This document shows, in pieces, positions 6,738 through 14,319 of a stretch of 64,000 nt of DNA. Both the position numbers and the translations under genes were made by a program. How positions within the stretch are numbered: the first letter of the stretch is position 1; every line of letters begins with the position of its first letter. The DNA is from Stenotrophomonas sp. UBA2629 (GTDB taxonomy: Bacteria > Pseudomonadota > Gammaproteobacteria > Xanthomonadales > Xanthomonadaceae): contig DEOB01000004.1 in assembly GCA_002359895.1 (NCBI GenBank), forward strand, positions 62,001 through 126,000, in the 5' to 3' direction. The notes beneath the pieces are model-generated. The model was given only the letters and a program-made list of their open reading frames with translations, was not told where the DNA came from and made no database searches.

Positions 6738-9122
6738 TTACTGGCAGGCCTCGCAGGCTTCCGGGTTTTCCAGCGAGCAGGCCACGGCTTCAACCGGGGT
6801 GTAGCTGCTGACCGTGGTCTTGGCGATCTTGGTGGCCGGACGTGAGCGCAGGTAGTACGTGGTCTTGATGCCCTGCTTCCAGGCGTACATGTACATGGAC
6901 GACATCGCGCCGATGTTCGGGCTTTCCATGAACAGGTTGAGCGAGGCGGACTGGTCGATGAAGGCACCACGGTCGGCGGCCATGTCGATCAGCGAACGCA
7001 TCGGCAGTTCCCACGCGGTGCGGTAAATGTGGCGCAGCGCTTCGGGAATCTGCGGCAGGCTCTGGATGGAACCGTCGGCCAGCTTGATGGCGTCGCGTAC
7101 TTCCGGTGTCCACATACCCAACTGCTTCAGCTCGCCCACCAGGTGGCGGTTGATCTGCAGGAAGTCACCGGACAGCGTTTCGCGCTTGAACAGGTTGGAC
7201 ACCTGCGGCTCCACACATTCATAGCAACCGGCAATCGAGGCGATGGTGGCGGTGGGTGCAATGGCGATCATCAGCGAGTTGCGCAGGCCATGCTGCTTGA
7301 TGCGCTCACGCAGGTCATCCCAGCGCGCGGTGTCTTCCGGCACCACGTTCCATGCGTCGAACTGCAGTTCGCCGTGGGCAGCACGGGTGTCGTTGAACGA
7401 GGGATGCTTGCCACGCTCGGTGGCCAATTCGCACGAGGTTTCCAGTGCGTGGAAGTAGATGGTCTCGGCAATCTTCTTCGACAGCTCACGCGCCTGCGCC
7501 GAATCAAACGGCAGGCGCTTGCGGAAGAACACGTCCTGCAGGCCCATGCAGCCCAGCCCGACCGGGCGCCAACGCAGGTTGCCGCGGCGTGCGGTTTCAA
7601 TCGGGTAGAAGTTCAGGTCGATGACGCGGTCCAGCTGACGCACGGCCAGGCGCACGGTCTCGGCCAGCTTGTCGAAATCAAACTCGCCGTGTTCGTCGAA
7701 GTGGTTACCCAGGTTGATCGAGCCCAGGTTGCACACCGCGGTTTCGTCGTTGGAGCAGACTTCCAGGATCTCGGTGCACAGGTTGGACAGGTGGATCACA
7801 TTGCCCGGGCGCAGCGTCTGGTTGCTGGCCAGGTTGCACTTGTCCTTGAAGGTCATCCAACCGTTGCCGGTCTCGGCCAGCGTGCGCATCATGCGGCCGT
7901 ACAGCTTGCGGGCGCTGATGGTACGCGACGCCTTGCCCTGGGCCTCGGCCTGCAGGTAGGCCTGCTCGAATGCCGGGCCATACAGGTCGGTGAACTCAGG
8001 CACCACGCGCGGATCGAACAGCGACCATTCCTGGTCGGTCTCCACGCGCTGCATGAACAGATCCGGCACCCAGTTGGCCAGGTTGAGGTTGTGGGTGCGG
8101 CGTGATTCGTCGCCGGCGTTGTCGCGCAGTTCGAGGAAATCCTCGATGTCGGCGTGCCAGGTTTCCAGGTACACACAAGCCGCGCCCTTGCGCTTGCCGC
8201 CCTGGTTGACCGCTGCCACCGACGAATCCAGCGTCTTCAGCCACGGCACGATGCCGTTGGAATGGCCGTTGGTGGATTTGATCAACGAACCGCGCGAACG
8301 CACGCGGGTGTAGCTCACACCGATGCCGCCGCTGAACTTGGACAGCTGCGCGATGTCGCCGTACTTGGCGTAGATGGACTCAAGCGAATCCTGCGGCGAA
8401 TCCAGCAGGAAGCACGAAGACAGCTGCTCGTGGCTGGTGCCGGCGTTGAACAGGGTCGGGCTGGACGGCAGGTAATCCAGGCTGCCCAGACGCTGATACA
8501 GCGCCAATGCCTCAGGCACGTCTTCGCTCAACGCGCTGGCGATGCGCAGGAAGAACTGCTGCGGGTTCTCGATGACCTTGCGCGTGTGCGGGTGACGCAG
8601 CAGGTAGCGGTCATACAGCGTGCGCAGGCCGAAGTAATCGAAATTGAGGTCGTACGCCGGGTCGATGGCGTCGTTGAGCTTGCGTGCGTTGATCTGCACG
8701 AAGTTGAGCAGGCGGTCGTTGATCAGGCCCACTTCGTGGCCACGGCCCACCGACTGCGAGAAGGCGTGAATTTCCTGGCCGGACACTTCCTTGCCGATGA
8801 AGTTGGCCAGCAGCCGTGCAGCCAGGCGGCCGTACTCGGGCTCTTCGCCGATCAGCAGTGCGGCGGTGCGGATGGACAGCTCGTCCAGTTCCTGCGTGGT
8901 GGCGCCGTTGTACAGGCCGGAGATGGTGCGGGTAGCCACGCGCATCGGATCAACCGCATGCAGGCCCTCGCAGCAACGCTGGATCGCGCGGACGATCTTG
9001 TTCAGATCCACCGGCTCGGTATTGCCATTGCGTTTGGTCACGCTCATGGCGGTAGCGGTGGGCGGCGGGGTCAGTTCAAAGCCGGCCTCGGCCGGGGCGA
9101 CTTCAGTAGCGGAAGTGGTCAC
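6738..9122 (-). CDS. nrdA: Class I ribonucleoside-diphosphate reductase, alpha (catalytic) subunit
   Basis: Reduces NDPs to dNDPs with its thiyl radical, supplied by NrdB. From GTG 9122 (AAGGA nine bases upstream) it is 794 residues. It begins with a short variable segment, then an ATP-cone (TKRNGNTEPVDLNKI, allosteric activity site) at about residues 28-115, then the ten-stranded barrel with SSCFLLDS (active-site Cys), FSGGIGVSYTRVR, NLCTEILEV (radical Cys with Asn and Glu), and a C-terminal CSLENPEACEACQ tail with the redox Cys pair. The open frame continues to 9224, but those extra codons overlap the leader RNA and lack family similarity. Expression should fall when adenosylcobalamin binds the upstream riboswitch. 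Confidence 0.95.
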   Translation of the reverse strand: MTTSATEVAPAEAGFELTPPPTATAMSVTKRNGNTEPVDLNKIVRAIQRCCEGLHAVDPMRVATRTISGLYNGATTQELDELSIRTAALLIGEEPEYGRLAARLLANFIGKEVSGQEIHAFSQSVGRGHEVGLINDRLLNFVQINARKLNDAIDPAYDLNFDYFGLRTLYDRYLLRHPHTRKVIENPQQFFLRIASALSEDVPEALALYQRLGSLDYLPSSPTLFNAGTSHEQLSSCFLLDSPQDSLESIYAKYGDIAQLSKFSGGIGVSYTRVRSRGSLIKSTNGHSNGIVPWLKTLDSSVAAVNQGGKRKGAACVYLETWHADIEDFLELRDNAGDESRRTHNLNLANWVPDLFMQRVETDQEWSLFDPRVVPEFTDLYGPAFEQAYLQAEAQGKASRTISARKLYGRMMRTLAETGNGWMTFKDKCNLASNQTLRPGNVIHLSNLCTEILEVCSNDETAVCNLGSINLGNHFDEHGEFDFDKLAETVRLAVRQLDRVIDLNFYPIETARRGNLRWRPVGLGCMGLQDVFFRKRLPFDSAQARELSKKIAETIYFHALETSCELATERGKHPSFNDTRAAHGELQFDAWNVVPEDTARWDDLRERIKQHGLRNSLMIAIAPTATIASIAGCYECVEPQVSNLFKRETLSGDFLQINRHLVGELKQLGMWTPEVRDAIKLADGSIQSLPQIPEALRHIYRTAWELPMRSLIDMAADRGAFIDQSASLNLFMESPNIGAMSSMYMYAWKQGIKTTYYLRSRPATKIAKTTVSSYTPVEAVACSLENPEACEACQ

Positions 9123-9305
9123 GACGGTGTGTCCTTCATGGCGTGGTTGCACGCAGCCCCTGCCCTCGCAGGAAACCAAAGCTGGTGACGGGAGCCGGAG
9201 CATGGAAGGAGGGCGTCGCAGCAACCGAGACGCGTCCGACCATCGGTCGGCGTCAACGGCACCACATCGCCAGCCGTCTTCCCCTCGAAGACATCGTCGC
9301 CAGCA

Positions 9306-9327
9306 CCGCGCGGAGTGCTTCGCGCGG
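9306..9327 (-). other. Hairpin just downstream of the B12 box (candidate expression platform)
   Basis: CCGCGCG and CGCGCGG form a perfect 7-bp GC stem with an 8-base loop, five bases after the riboswitch B12 box on the transcript. No U tract follows, so it is not a simple terminator; it may be part of a switch acting on folding or translation. Confidence 0.45.
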
Positions 9328-9329
9328 CT

Positions 9330-9515
9330 GTCGGCAGGTCTTCGGACTCATGGGCATGAAGGCCGAGGCCTTCTCCTACTCCGCCGCTTCCCAAGGCATG
9401 AGCCTCAGTGCTGATGTGGCGGGGTCGTTCCCAATTACCGCTGCGGGGCAGTGCCGGACTGGCCTTTATGGCGTCACCGGCTTCCCTTTCAATCCGGTGG
9501 AATGCACCCCACCAG
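9330..9515 (-). promoter_or_regulatory. Adenosylcobalamin (B12) riboswitch upstream of nrdAB
   Basis: On the minus strand the conserved B12 elements occur in order: GGGAAGCCGGTG near the 5' end, then CACTGCCCCGCAGCGGTAA (consensus core GCTGCCCCCGCAACTGTAA), then CCGCCACATC and TTGGGAAGCGG, and finally the B12 box AGTCCGAAGACCTGCC at 9333-9348. The aptamer starts within about 20 bases of the predicted transcription start and ends about 200 bases before nrdA. By family knowledge ligand binding represses the downstream gene, here a B12-independent reductase. Confidence 0.95.
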
Positions 9516-9529
9516 AACCGACGGAGCAC

Positions 9530-9558
9530 AAGATAGTGGGGGCAAATGACAGGGTCAA
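9530..9558 (-). promoter_or_regulatory. Sigma-70-like promoter of nrdAB
   Basis: On the minus strand TTGACC (9558-9553) is separated by exactly 17 bases from TATCTT (9535-9530). Transcription would begin near 9523, just before the riboswitch aptamer, which supports the assignment. Confidence 0.75.
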
Positions 9559-9573
9559 CACCAAATGTGGTGA
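9558..9573 (-). promoter_or_regulatory. NrdR-box-like palindrome touching the nrdAB -35 element
   Basis: CACCA and TGGTG form a perfect inverted repeat with 4-base spacer within ACACCAAATGTGGTGA, which matches the NrdR consensus (acaCwaTATaTwGtgt) at most of its conserved positions. It abuts the -35 box, a position where NrdR would block polymerase. NrdR usually binds two boxes about one and a half helical turns apart; I see no clear second box. Confidence 0.5.
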
Positions 9574-9611
9574 ATTGGCGACAAGCCTTGCTACGTAAGG
9601 CTCACCATTTT

Positions 9612-9633
9612 CCAGCGCCACTCAGGGCGCTGG
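9612..9633. repeat. Inverted repeat in the nrdA-vWA gap
   Basis: CCAGCGCC and GGCGCTGG form an 8-bp stem with a 6-base loop. It lies upstream of the nrd promoter and downstream of the vWA gene. No T tract follows on either strand. The rest of 9574-9756 is relatively AT-rich with no gene visible. Confidence 0.5.
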
Positions 9634-9756
9634 AACCTGCCTCAACGGACTGCGCAGTCAAGCGTTTTGCTTATTATTTTTGTAGGAAAACCACTCGCCT
9701 TGATCGCGTAAATTCCTGATGAAATTCCGGGTCGTGGTTTCCCGCCGAAGGGCAGC

Positions 9757-11277
9757 TCAGCCCTTCGGCAGCTGCGCCAGCTCTTCACGCACCAGCCGCA
9801 CCACCAGCTTGTCCAAGGTGTCGACCGAGTAGTTGCTCACCTCATGCACGGTCTCGGTGCCGGGGCCGCTGCTCGGGTCGGCCGCGTCCTTGTAGGTGAG
9901 GAAGATGAAACGCCCGCCGGTGTATTGGGCGATCTGCCGCTGCACGATCTCGCCGGTGGTGTCCTGGCCGGAGGCGGCCACACTGAACACCTTGATGCCC
10001 TTGCCCAGCGCGGCCAGCATGGTCTGCTCGTAGCGCGGCTGCGGGTAGCCCATCTGCGGCGGCGCATCGGCCAACGACACCAGCACGCGTGTGGTGGACG
10101 GCCCACGCCAGTTCAACTCCTGCACCGAATGTGCGAACGCCTCGTTCATGGCCTCGGGGAAGTCGCCGCCGCCGTCGGCCCGCACGCCGTCCAGCACCGT
10201 CTGGAAGGCAGCCACGTTGTGGGTCATGTCCCAGCCGCGCACGAAGTATTCGTCGCCGCGATCGCGATAGGTGACCAGCCCCAGGCAGATATCCGGGTTG
10301 GACGGCAGTGTGCCGATCTCGCGCACGATGCCCTGCAAGGACGCGCGCAGTTTGTCGATTTCATCGCCCATCGAGCCGGTGGCATCCACCATGAACACCA
10401 GGTCCAGTTTCGCCCGTGCCGGCAATGCCGCATCAGCCACCGTTACCTGCAGCATGTTCTTCTGTCCGCGCTGCAGCGGCGCGCTCACGGTCTTGCCATC
10501 CCGCCGCACCTCCACCTGGTAACTGGCCGAGTCGCGGTCGTCAAACGCGTTGGGATGCAGCCACACCTGGCCGCCTGCATCGGTGCGCGCCCACATCCGC
10601 GCGCCGTTGCGGGCGCTCACCGCCACCTCGGCATCCGGCACCGGGCGCCCTTGCGCATCCACTACCTGCAGGCGCTGGCGCACGCTGATGTCACGGCCCA
10701 ACGATTTGGATTCGTCATGCCCCTGCAGAAACTGCATGAAGCCGCCGAAATCGGCGTTGTCATCGACCACACCAGCGGTGACCGGCACCTGTTGCTGCTG
10801 GCGCGCAGCCGTTTCGGCAGTGCCGGCGCGAAACAGCAGGCCTTCTGACGAATAACTCTTGCCCTCTTCGACAAGTGAAAGATCGGCAGGCAACGGTGAC
10901 GGAGGCGGAGCAGGCAATGCACGCGATGCAGGGGAGGCAACGCTCTCCATCACGGCGGCACTGTCGCTGTGTTTTGCGCTGAGACGAGCGCCGCCGGAGA
11001 ACCGTTGCTGCTGCGATGGCGGACTGGGGTCGGCCACCTCGCGCAATACGGGCGTATCACTGCAGGTGCTCGCCGCTGGCGCGTGGAAGTTGGGCCGGGT
11101 CTGGCGCACGCGCAAAGACGCCGGTGCCTGCAGGTCGCCTTCCACCACGGAAGGCGAGGTTGCCGCCGGGCGAACCGCCGCGACTCCCGGCAGGCCGACC
11201 AACAAGGTGGCAACAGCGGTGAACGCGGCGGTACGTACCGACCGACGTTTGGTTGCGGCTGCATTCGGGTGGCTCAT
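9757..11277 (-). CDS. Exported von Willebrand factor A domain protein
   Basis: A 506-residue protein of unknown role. It has a hydrophobic N-terminal segment (AAFTAVATLLVGLPGVAAV, about 17-35) as signal or anchor, then about 150 residues rich in Ala, Ser and Pro, then a small beta-sandwich-like stretch (VVDAQGRPVPDAEV, resembling carboxypeptidase-regulatory folds), then a vWA domain from about residue 290 with an intact metal-dependent adhesion site start, DATGSMGDE. ATG 11277 has AGGAG and GGGA upstream. The stop lies in the loop of an 8-bp CCGAAGGG/CCCTTCGG hairpin (9745-9768). Such proteins bind partners extracytoplasmically; no partner gene is adjacent. Closest idea: a VIT/vWA-like surface protein. 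Confidence 0.82.
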   Translation of the reverse strand: MSHPNAAATKRRSVRTAAFTAVATLLVGLPGVAAVRPAATSPSVVEGDLQAPASLRVRQTRPNFHAPAASTCSDTPVLREVADPSPPSQQQRFSGGARLSAKHSDSAAVMESVASPASRALPAPPPSPLPADLSLVEEGKSYSSEGLLFRAGTAETAARQQQQVPVTAGVVDDNADFGGFMQFLQGHDESKSLGRDISVRQRLQVVDAQGRPVPDAEVAVSARNGARMWARTDAGGQVWLHPNAFDDRDSASYQVEVRRDGKTVSAPLQRGQKNMLQVTVADAALPARAKLDLVFMVDATGSMGDEIDKLRASLQGIVREIGTLPSNPDICLGLVTYRDRGDEYFVRGWDMTHNVAAFQTVLDGVRADGGGDFPEAMNEAFAHSVQELNWRGPSTTRVLVSLADAPPQMGYPQPRYEQTMLAALGKGIKVFSVAASGQDTTGEIVQRQIAQYTGGRFIFLTYKDAADPSSGPGTETVHEVSNYSVDTLDKLVVRLVREELAQLPKG

Positions 11278-11440
11278 GGTCCCTGCTCCTGTGCGTGAGT
11301 GGCCGCATGCTGCGGCGTGCAGGTAGAGGAACGGATGAGGATGCGAGGTGGGGTTAAACCGGCCGTTGGTTTTACGCCGCTCTACTGGTTGGGGCTTTAT
11401 AGGTGATGCGGTGCCATTGCGGCATCCAGAGCGGGAAGCG

Positions 11441-11490
11441 GGCCCTCATCCGCCCTTCGGGCACCTTCTCCCGTACACGGGAGAAGGATT
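11441..11490. repeat. Dispersed hairpin repeat, copy 3
   Basis: Reads CCCTCATCCGCCCTTCGGGC, followed by CACCTTCTCCCG, TACA and CGGGAGAAGG. CCTTCTCCCG pairs perfectly with CGGGAGAAGG, and GCCC with GGGC in the left half. It fills part of the 272-base gap between the vWA gene and zapE; the rest of that gap shows nothing else. Confidence 0.75.
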
Positions 11491-11549
11491 TCAATGTTCT
11501 GCGAACGGGAAGGGAGCAGCAGAAGGCGTTGCTCCCGACGCGGCCCAAC

Positions 11550-12647
11550 TCACGCATGCCGGTGCGCGGTGCCCAGGTACTCGGCGCTCTGCATTTCGAT
11601 CAAACGGCTGGCGGTGCGCTCGAATGCGCCGGCCAGACGGGTGCCGGAATACAGCATCGGCGGGGCGTCCTGTGCGGTGCAGACCAGGTTGACCTGGCGG
11701 TCGTACAGCTCGTCGATGAGGTTGACGAAACGACGCGCGGCGTCTTCGTTCAACCGATCAAAGTGCGGAATGCCACCGAGCAGCACGGTGTTGAATTCGC
11801 GCGCGATCTCGATGTAATCCGATGGCCCGCGCGGGCCTTCGCACAACGCGGCGAAATCGAACCAGGCGATGCTCTTGCCGCGCCCACGCACTGGAATTTT
11901 TCGGCCTTCAATGGCGATGTTGCCGCCACGCGCGTCTTCGCCACCGCTCAGTTCTTTCCAACGCCCGGCCAGCCATGTTTCGCTGTCGGCCTCCAACGGT
12001 GCGCGGTACACCGGCGAGCGGGTCAGCGCGCGCATGCGGTAGTCCTCGGTGCCTTCGGCGTAGAGCTCCACGCAGTGCTTCTGCAGCAGCGCGATGGCCG
12101 GCAGGAAGCTGTCGCGCTGCAGGCCGTTGAGGTAGAGGTTTTCCACCGCCGTGTTGGAGGTGGTCACCAAGGTGATGCCTTCGGCGAAGAACCGTTCCAG
12201 CAAACGCGCCAGCAACATCGCATCGCCGATGTCGGTGACGAAGAATTCGTCCAGCACCAGCACGCGCAGGTTGTTGCGCCATTCCTGCGCGATCTTGGCC
12301 AACGGGTCGCTCTGGCCTTGGTGTTCGCGCAGCCGCTCGTGGATACCCCGCATGAAACGGTGGAAGTGGGTGCGGTACTTCTGTTCGATCGGCAGCCCGT
12401 CGTAGAACAGGTCCACCAGGAAGGTCTTGCCGCGGCCTACGCCGCCCCAGAAGTACAGGCCCTTGACCGGCTCGGGCTTTTTCCAGAACGCGGACAAACG
12501 GTCCAGCCAACCGTCCTGGGCCGAATCGACCAAGGCTTCGTGGATACGGGTCAGCTGCACCAGCGCAGGATGCTGGTCCGGATCATCACGCCAATCGCCA
12601 CGGGCCACGCCGGCGGCGTAGCGTTGCAGGGGAGTCATTGCGTCCAT
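11550..12647 (-). CDS. zapE: Cell division protein ZapE (AFG1/LACE1-family ATPase)
   Basis: An AAA+-like cytosolic ATPase; in E. coli ZapE associates with the Z ring late in division and under oxygen limitation. The 365-residue protein has Walker A GGVGRGKT (68-75), Walker B VLVLDEFF and sensor-like VTTSNT, the standard AFG1 order, and family-normal length. ATG 12647 and ATG 12635 are both possible starts. It sits three bases after the alpha/beta hydrolase stop, so the two are probably co-transcribed. Gene assignment is firm; physiological role is taken from the family. Confidence 0.93.
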   Translation of the reverse strand: MDAMTPLQRYAAGVARGDWRDDPDQHPALVQLTRIHEALVDSAQDGWLDRLSAFWKKPEPVKGLYFWGGVGRGKTFLVDLFYDGLPIEQKYRTHFHRFMRGIHERLREHQGQSDPLAKIAQEWRNNLRVLVLDEFFVTDIGDAMLLARLLERFFAEGITLVTTSNTAVENLYLNGLQRDSFLPAIALLQKHCVELYAEGTEDYRMRALTRSPVYRAPLEADSETWLAGRWKELSGGEDARGGNIAIEGRKIPVRGRGKSIAWFDFAALCEGPRGPSDYIEIAREFNTVLLGGIPHFDRLNEDAARRFVNLIDELYDRQVNLVCTAQDAPPMLYSGTRLAGAFERTASRLIEMQSAEYLGTAHRHA

Positions 12648-12650
12648 GCC

Positions 12651-13322
12651 TCAGCTGCTGCTGTCAGGCAGCCAACGCCGCACTTCATGCTGGACCGCGC
12701 CACGCAGGTCGATCAACTTGCGATGGAAGAAATGCGAGGTGTCGGGCATGCGCACCAGCTGCGGCGGGTTGTCCAGCGACTCCAGCCACTGGTACACGCC
12801 CTGCGCATCGACCACTTCGTCGGCGTCGCCCTGCACCACGAGCCAGTTGGACGGCGGCTGCACCTGGCTGAAATCCCAGGTGCGGCGGCCCACCGGCGGG
12901 GCAATCGAGATCAACGCCTGCGGTTGCAACGCGCCGGCCTGGCGCAGCGAGACATAAGCACCAAAACTGAAACCGGCCAGCCACAAGGCGCTGTCCGGGC
13001 GCTGGCTGCGCACCCAGCTGGCAACGGCGCGCAGGTCGTCGCCCTCGCCCTCACCGTTGTCATAAAGGCCAGCGGAGCCGCCAACACCTCGGAAATTGAA
13101 GCGCACCGTGGTGATGCCCAGGTCGCGCAGCGCGCGCGAGACCATGGTCACCACCTTGTTGTGCATGCTGCCGCCTTCGGTGGACAGCGGGTGGCAGATG
13201 ACCGCGATGATGGGACGCGGCGCGGCATCACCATCGGGATAGTCGACGCCAAGCTCCAGCGGCCCAGCCGGGCCTTCCAGAGTCAACGTCGCCGATTCGT
13301 GGGGGAATGAGGGCGTTTGCAT
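12651..13322 (-). CDS. Alpha/beta hydrolase, dienelactone-hydrolase-like (DUF/COG2945 type)
   Basis: A 223-residue hydrolase of unknown substrate. It shows CHPLSTEGGSMHNKV near residue 42 and the nucleophile elbow GFSFGAY (Ser), then DADEVVD (acid) and DTSHFFH (His), so the Ser-Asp-His triad is complete. This matches the small cytosolic alpha/beta hydrolases annotated as YheT-independent COG2945. ATG 13322 overlaps the first bases of the upstream spacer of the divergent permease gene; the transcript may be nearly leaderless because TATTAT lies about six bases before the ATG. Immediately followed by zapE. Confidence 0.85.
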   Translation of the reverse strand: MQTPSFPHESATLTLEGPAGPLELGVDYPDGDAAPRPIIAVICHPLSTEGGSMHNKVVTMVSRALRDLGITTVRFNFRGVGGSAGLYDNGEGEGDDLRAVASWVRSQRPDSALWLAGFSFGAYVSLRQAGALQPQALISIAPPVGRRTWDFSQVQPPSNWLVVQGDADEVVDAQGVYQWLESLDNPPQLVRMPDTSHFFHRKLIDLRGAVQHEVRRWLPDSSS

Positions 13323-13385
13323 GCGGCCATAATAGCGGCCCTGTCCGGCGGCTTCACCGCCCCCACCTTCACGACGGCTGAAACA

Positions 13386-14246
13386 ATGCTTTTCTTGACC
13401 CTGAGCGTGGCGTGCAGCGTGCTGGTATCGGTGCTGCTGAAACTGGCCCCGCGCCGTGGCATCGACATCGCCCAAGCGGTGACCTGGAACTATCTGGCAG
13501 CCAGCGTGCTGTCGCTGCTGGTGCTGCAACCCTCGTTGCAGACGCTGCAAAGCGGGCACACACCGTGGCTGGCGCTGCTGGGGCTGGCCGTGGCGCTGCC
13601 GGGCATCTTCCTGGTGCTGGCAGGCGCGGTGCGCCAGGCCGGCATCGTGCGCAGCGATGTGGCGCAGCGCCTGTCACTGCTGCTGTCATTGGCAGCGGCC
13701 TTCCTGCTGTTTGGTGAACCTGCCAATGGATGGAAACTCGCCGGCCTGGGGCTGGGCCTGCTGGCTATCGCCGGCGTGACCGCACGCAGTGACATCAACA
13801 AAAACGCCACGGGCGGCAGTTGGGGATGGCTGCTGGGCGTGTGGGCCGGGTTCGCACTGATCGACATCCTGCTCAAACGCGTGGCGTTGGCCGGCACGCC
13901 ATCCACTGCCGCGTTGCTGGTCAGTTTCGGCATCGCCTTCGTGCTGATGCTGGCCTGGCAGCTGCAACGCCACTTCAGCGGCAGATCAACGCTCAGCCTG
14001 CGCAACCTGGGCTACGGGCTGCTGCTGGGTGCAATCAACTTCGGTAACATCCTGTTCTACGTGCGCGCCCATCAAGCCATGCCGCACAGCCCGGCCACCA
14101 TTTTTGCCGGCATGAACATCGGCGTGGTGTGCCTGGGCACACTGGTAGGCGTGCTGGTATTCGGCGAGAAGACCAGCGCGCTGAATCGCGCTGGCCTGCT
14201 GCTGGCGGTGCTGGCGATCGCCTTGATCGCGCGCGGCACGCTTTGA
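13386..14246 (+). CDS. EamA/DMT-superfamily permease
   Basis: An inner-membrane protein of 286 residues with about ten predicted hydrophobic helices, beginning MLFLTLSVACSVLVSVLLK. Two EamA-like halves are visible, the second ending GTLVGVLVFGEKTSALNRAG, a characteristic DMT ending. Substrate cannot be told from sequence; relatives export amino acids, sugars or metabolites. The frame is open from 13317 but ATG 13386 starts at the first helix. It is divergent from the hydrolase-zapE pair with 63 bases between starts and ends at a strong hairpin. Confidence 0.85.
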   Translation: MLFLTLSVACSVLVSVLLKLAPRRGIDIAQAVTWNYLAASVLSLLVLQPSLQTLQSGHTPWLALLGLAVALPGIFLVLAGAVRQAGIVRSDVAQRLSLLLSLAAAFLLFGEPANGWKLAGLGLGLLAIAGVTARSDINKNATGGSWGWLLGVWAGFALIDILLKRVALAGTPSTAALLVSFGIAFVLMLAWQLQRHFSGRSTLSLRNLGYGLLLGAINFGNILFYVRAHQAMPHSPATIFAGMNIGVVCLGTLVGVLVFGEKTSALNRAGLLLAVLAIALIARGTL

Positions 14247-14262
14247 CGCAGGCGTGAGTAAA

Positions 14263-14297
14263 AAGGAGTGAGCGGCGGTGTCGCGCTCTCACTCCTT
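14263..14297. terminator. Bidirectional terminator between permease and nuclease genes
   Basis: AAGGAGTGAG and CTCACTCCTT make a perfect 10-bp stem with a 15-base loop. A-rich sequence precedes it and T-rich sequence follows (ATTCTTCC), so it can serve both converging genes. Confidence 0.8.
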
Positions 14298-14319
14298 ATT
14301 CTTCCCCTACTTCTGCTTG

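Noticed and set aside
9612..9633. Rho-independent terminator in the nrdA upstream gap
   Set aside because: The stem is good but no T run follows on either strand, so I list it as an inverted repeat only.
11403..13310. 635-codon plus-strand frame over zapE and the hydrolase gene
   Set aside because: Antisense shadow of two well-recognised genes with complete motifs; the product is His- and Gln-rich, typical of such shadows in GC-rich DNA.
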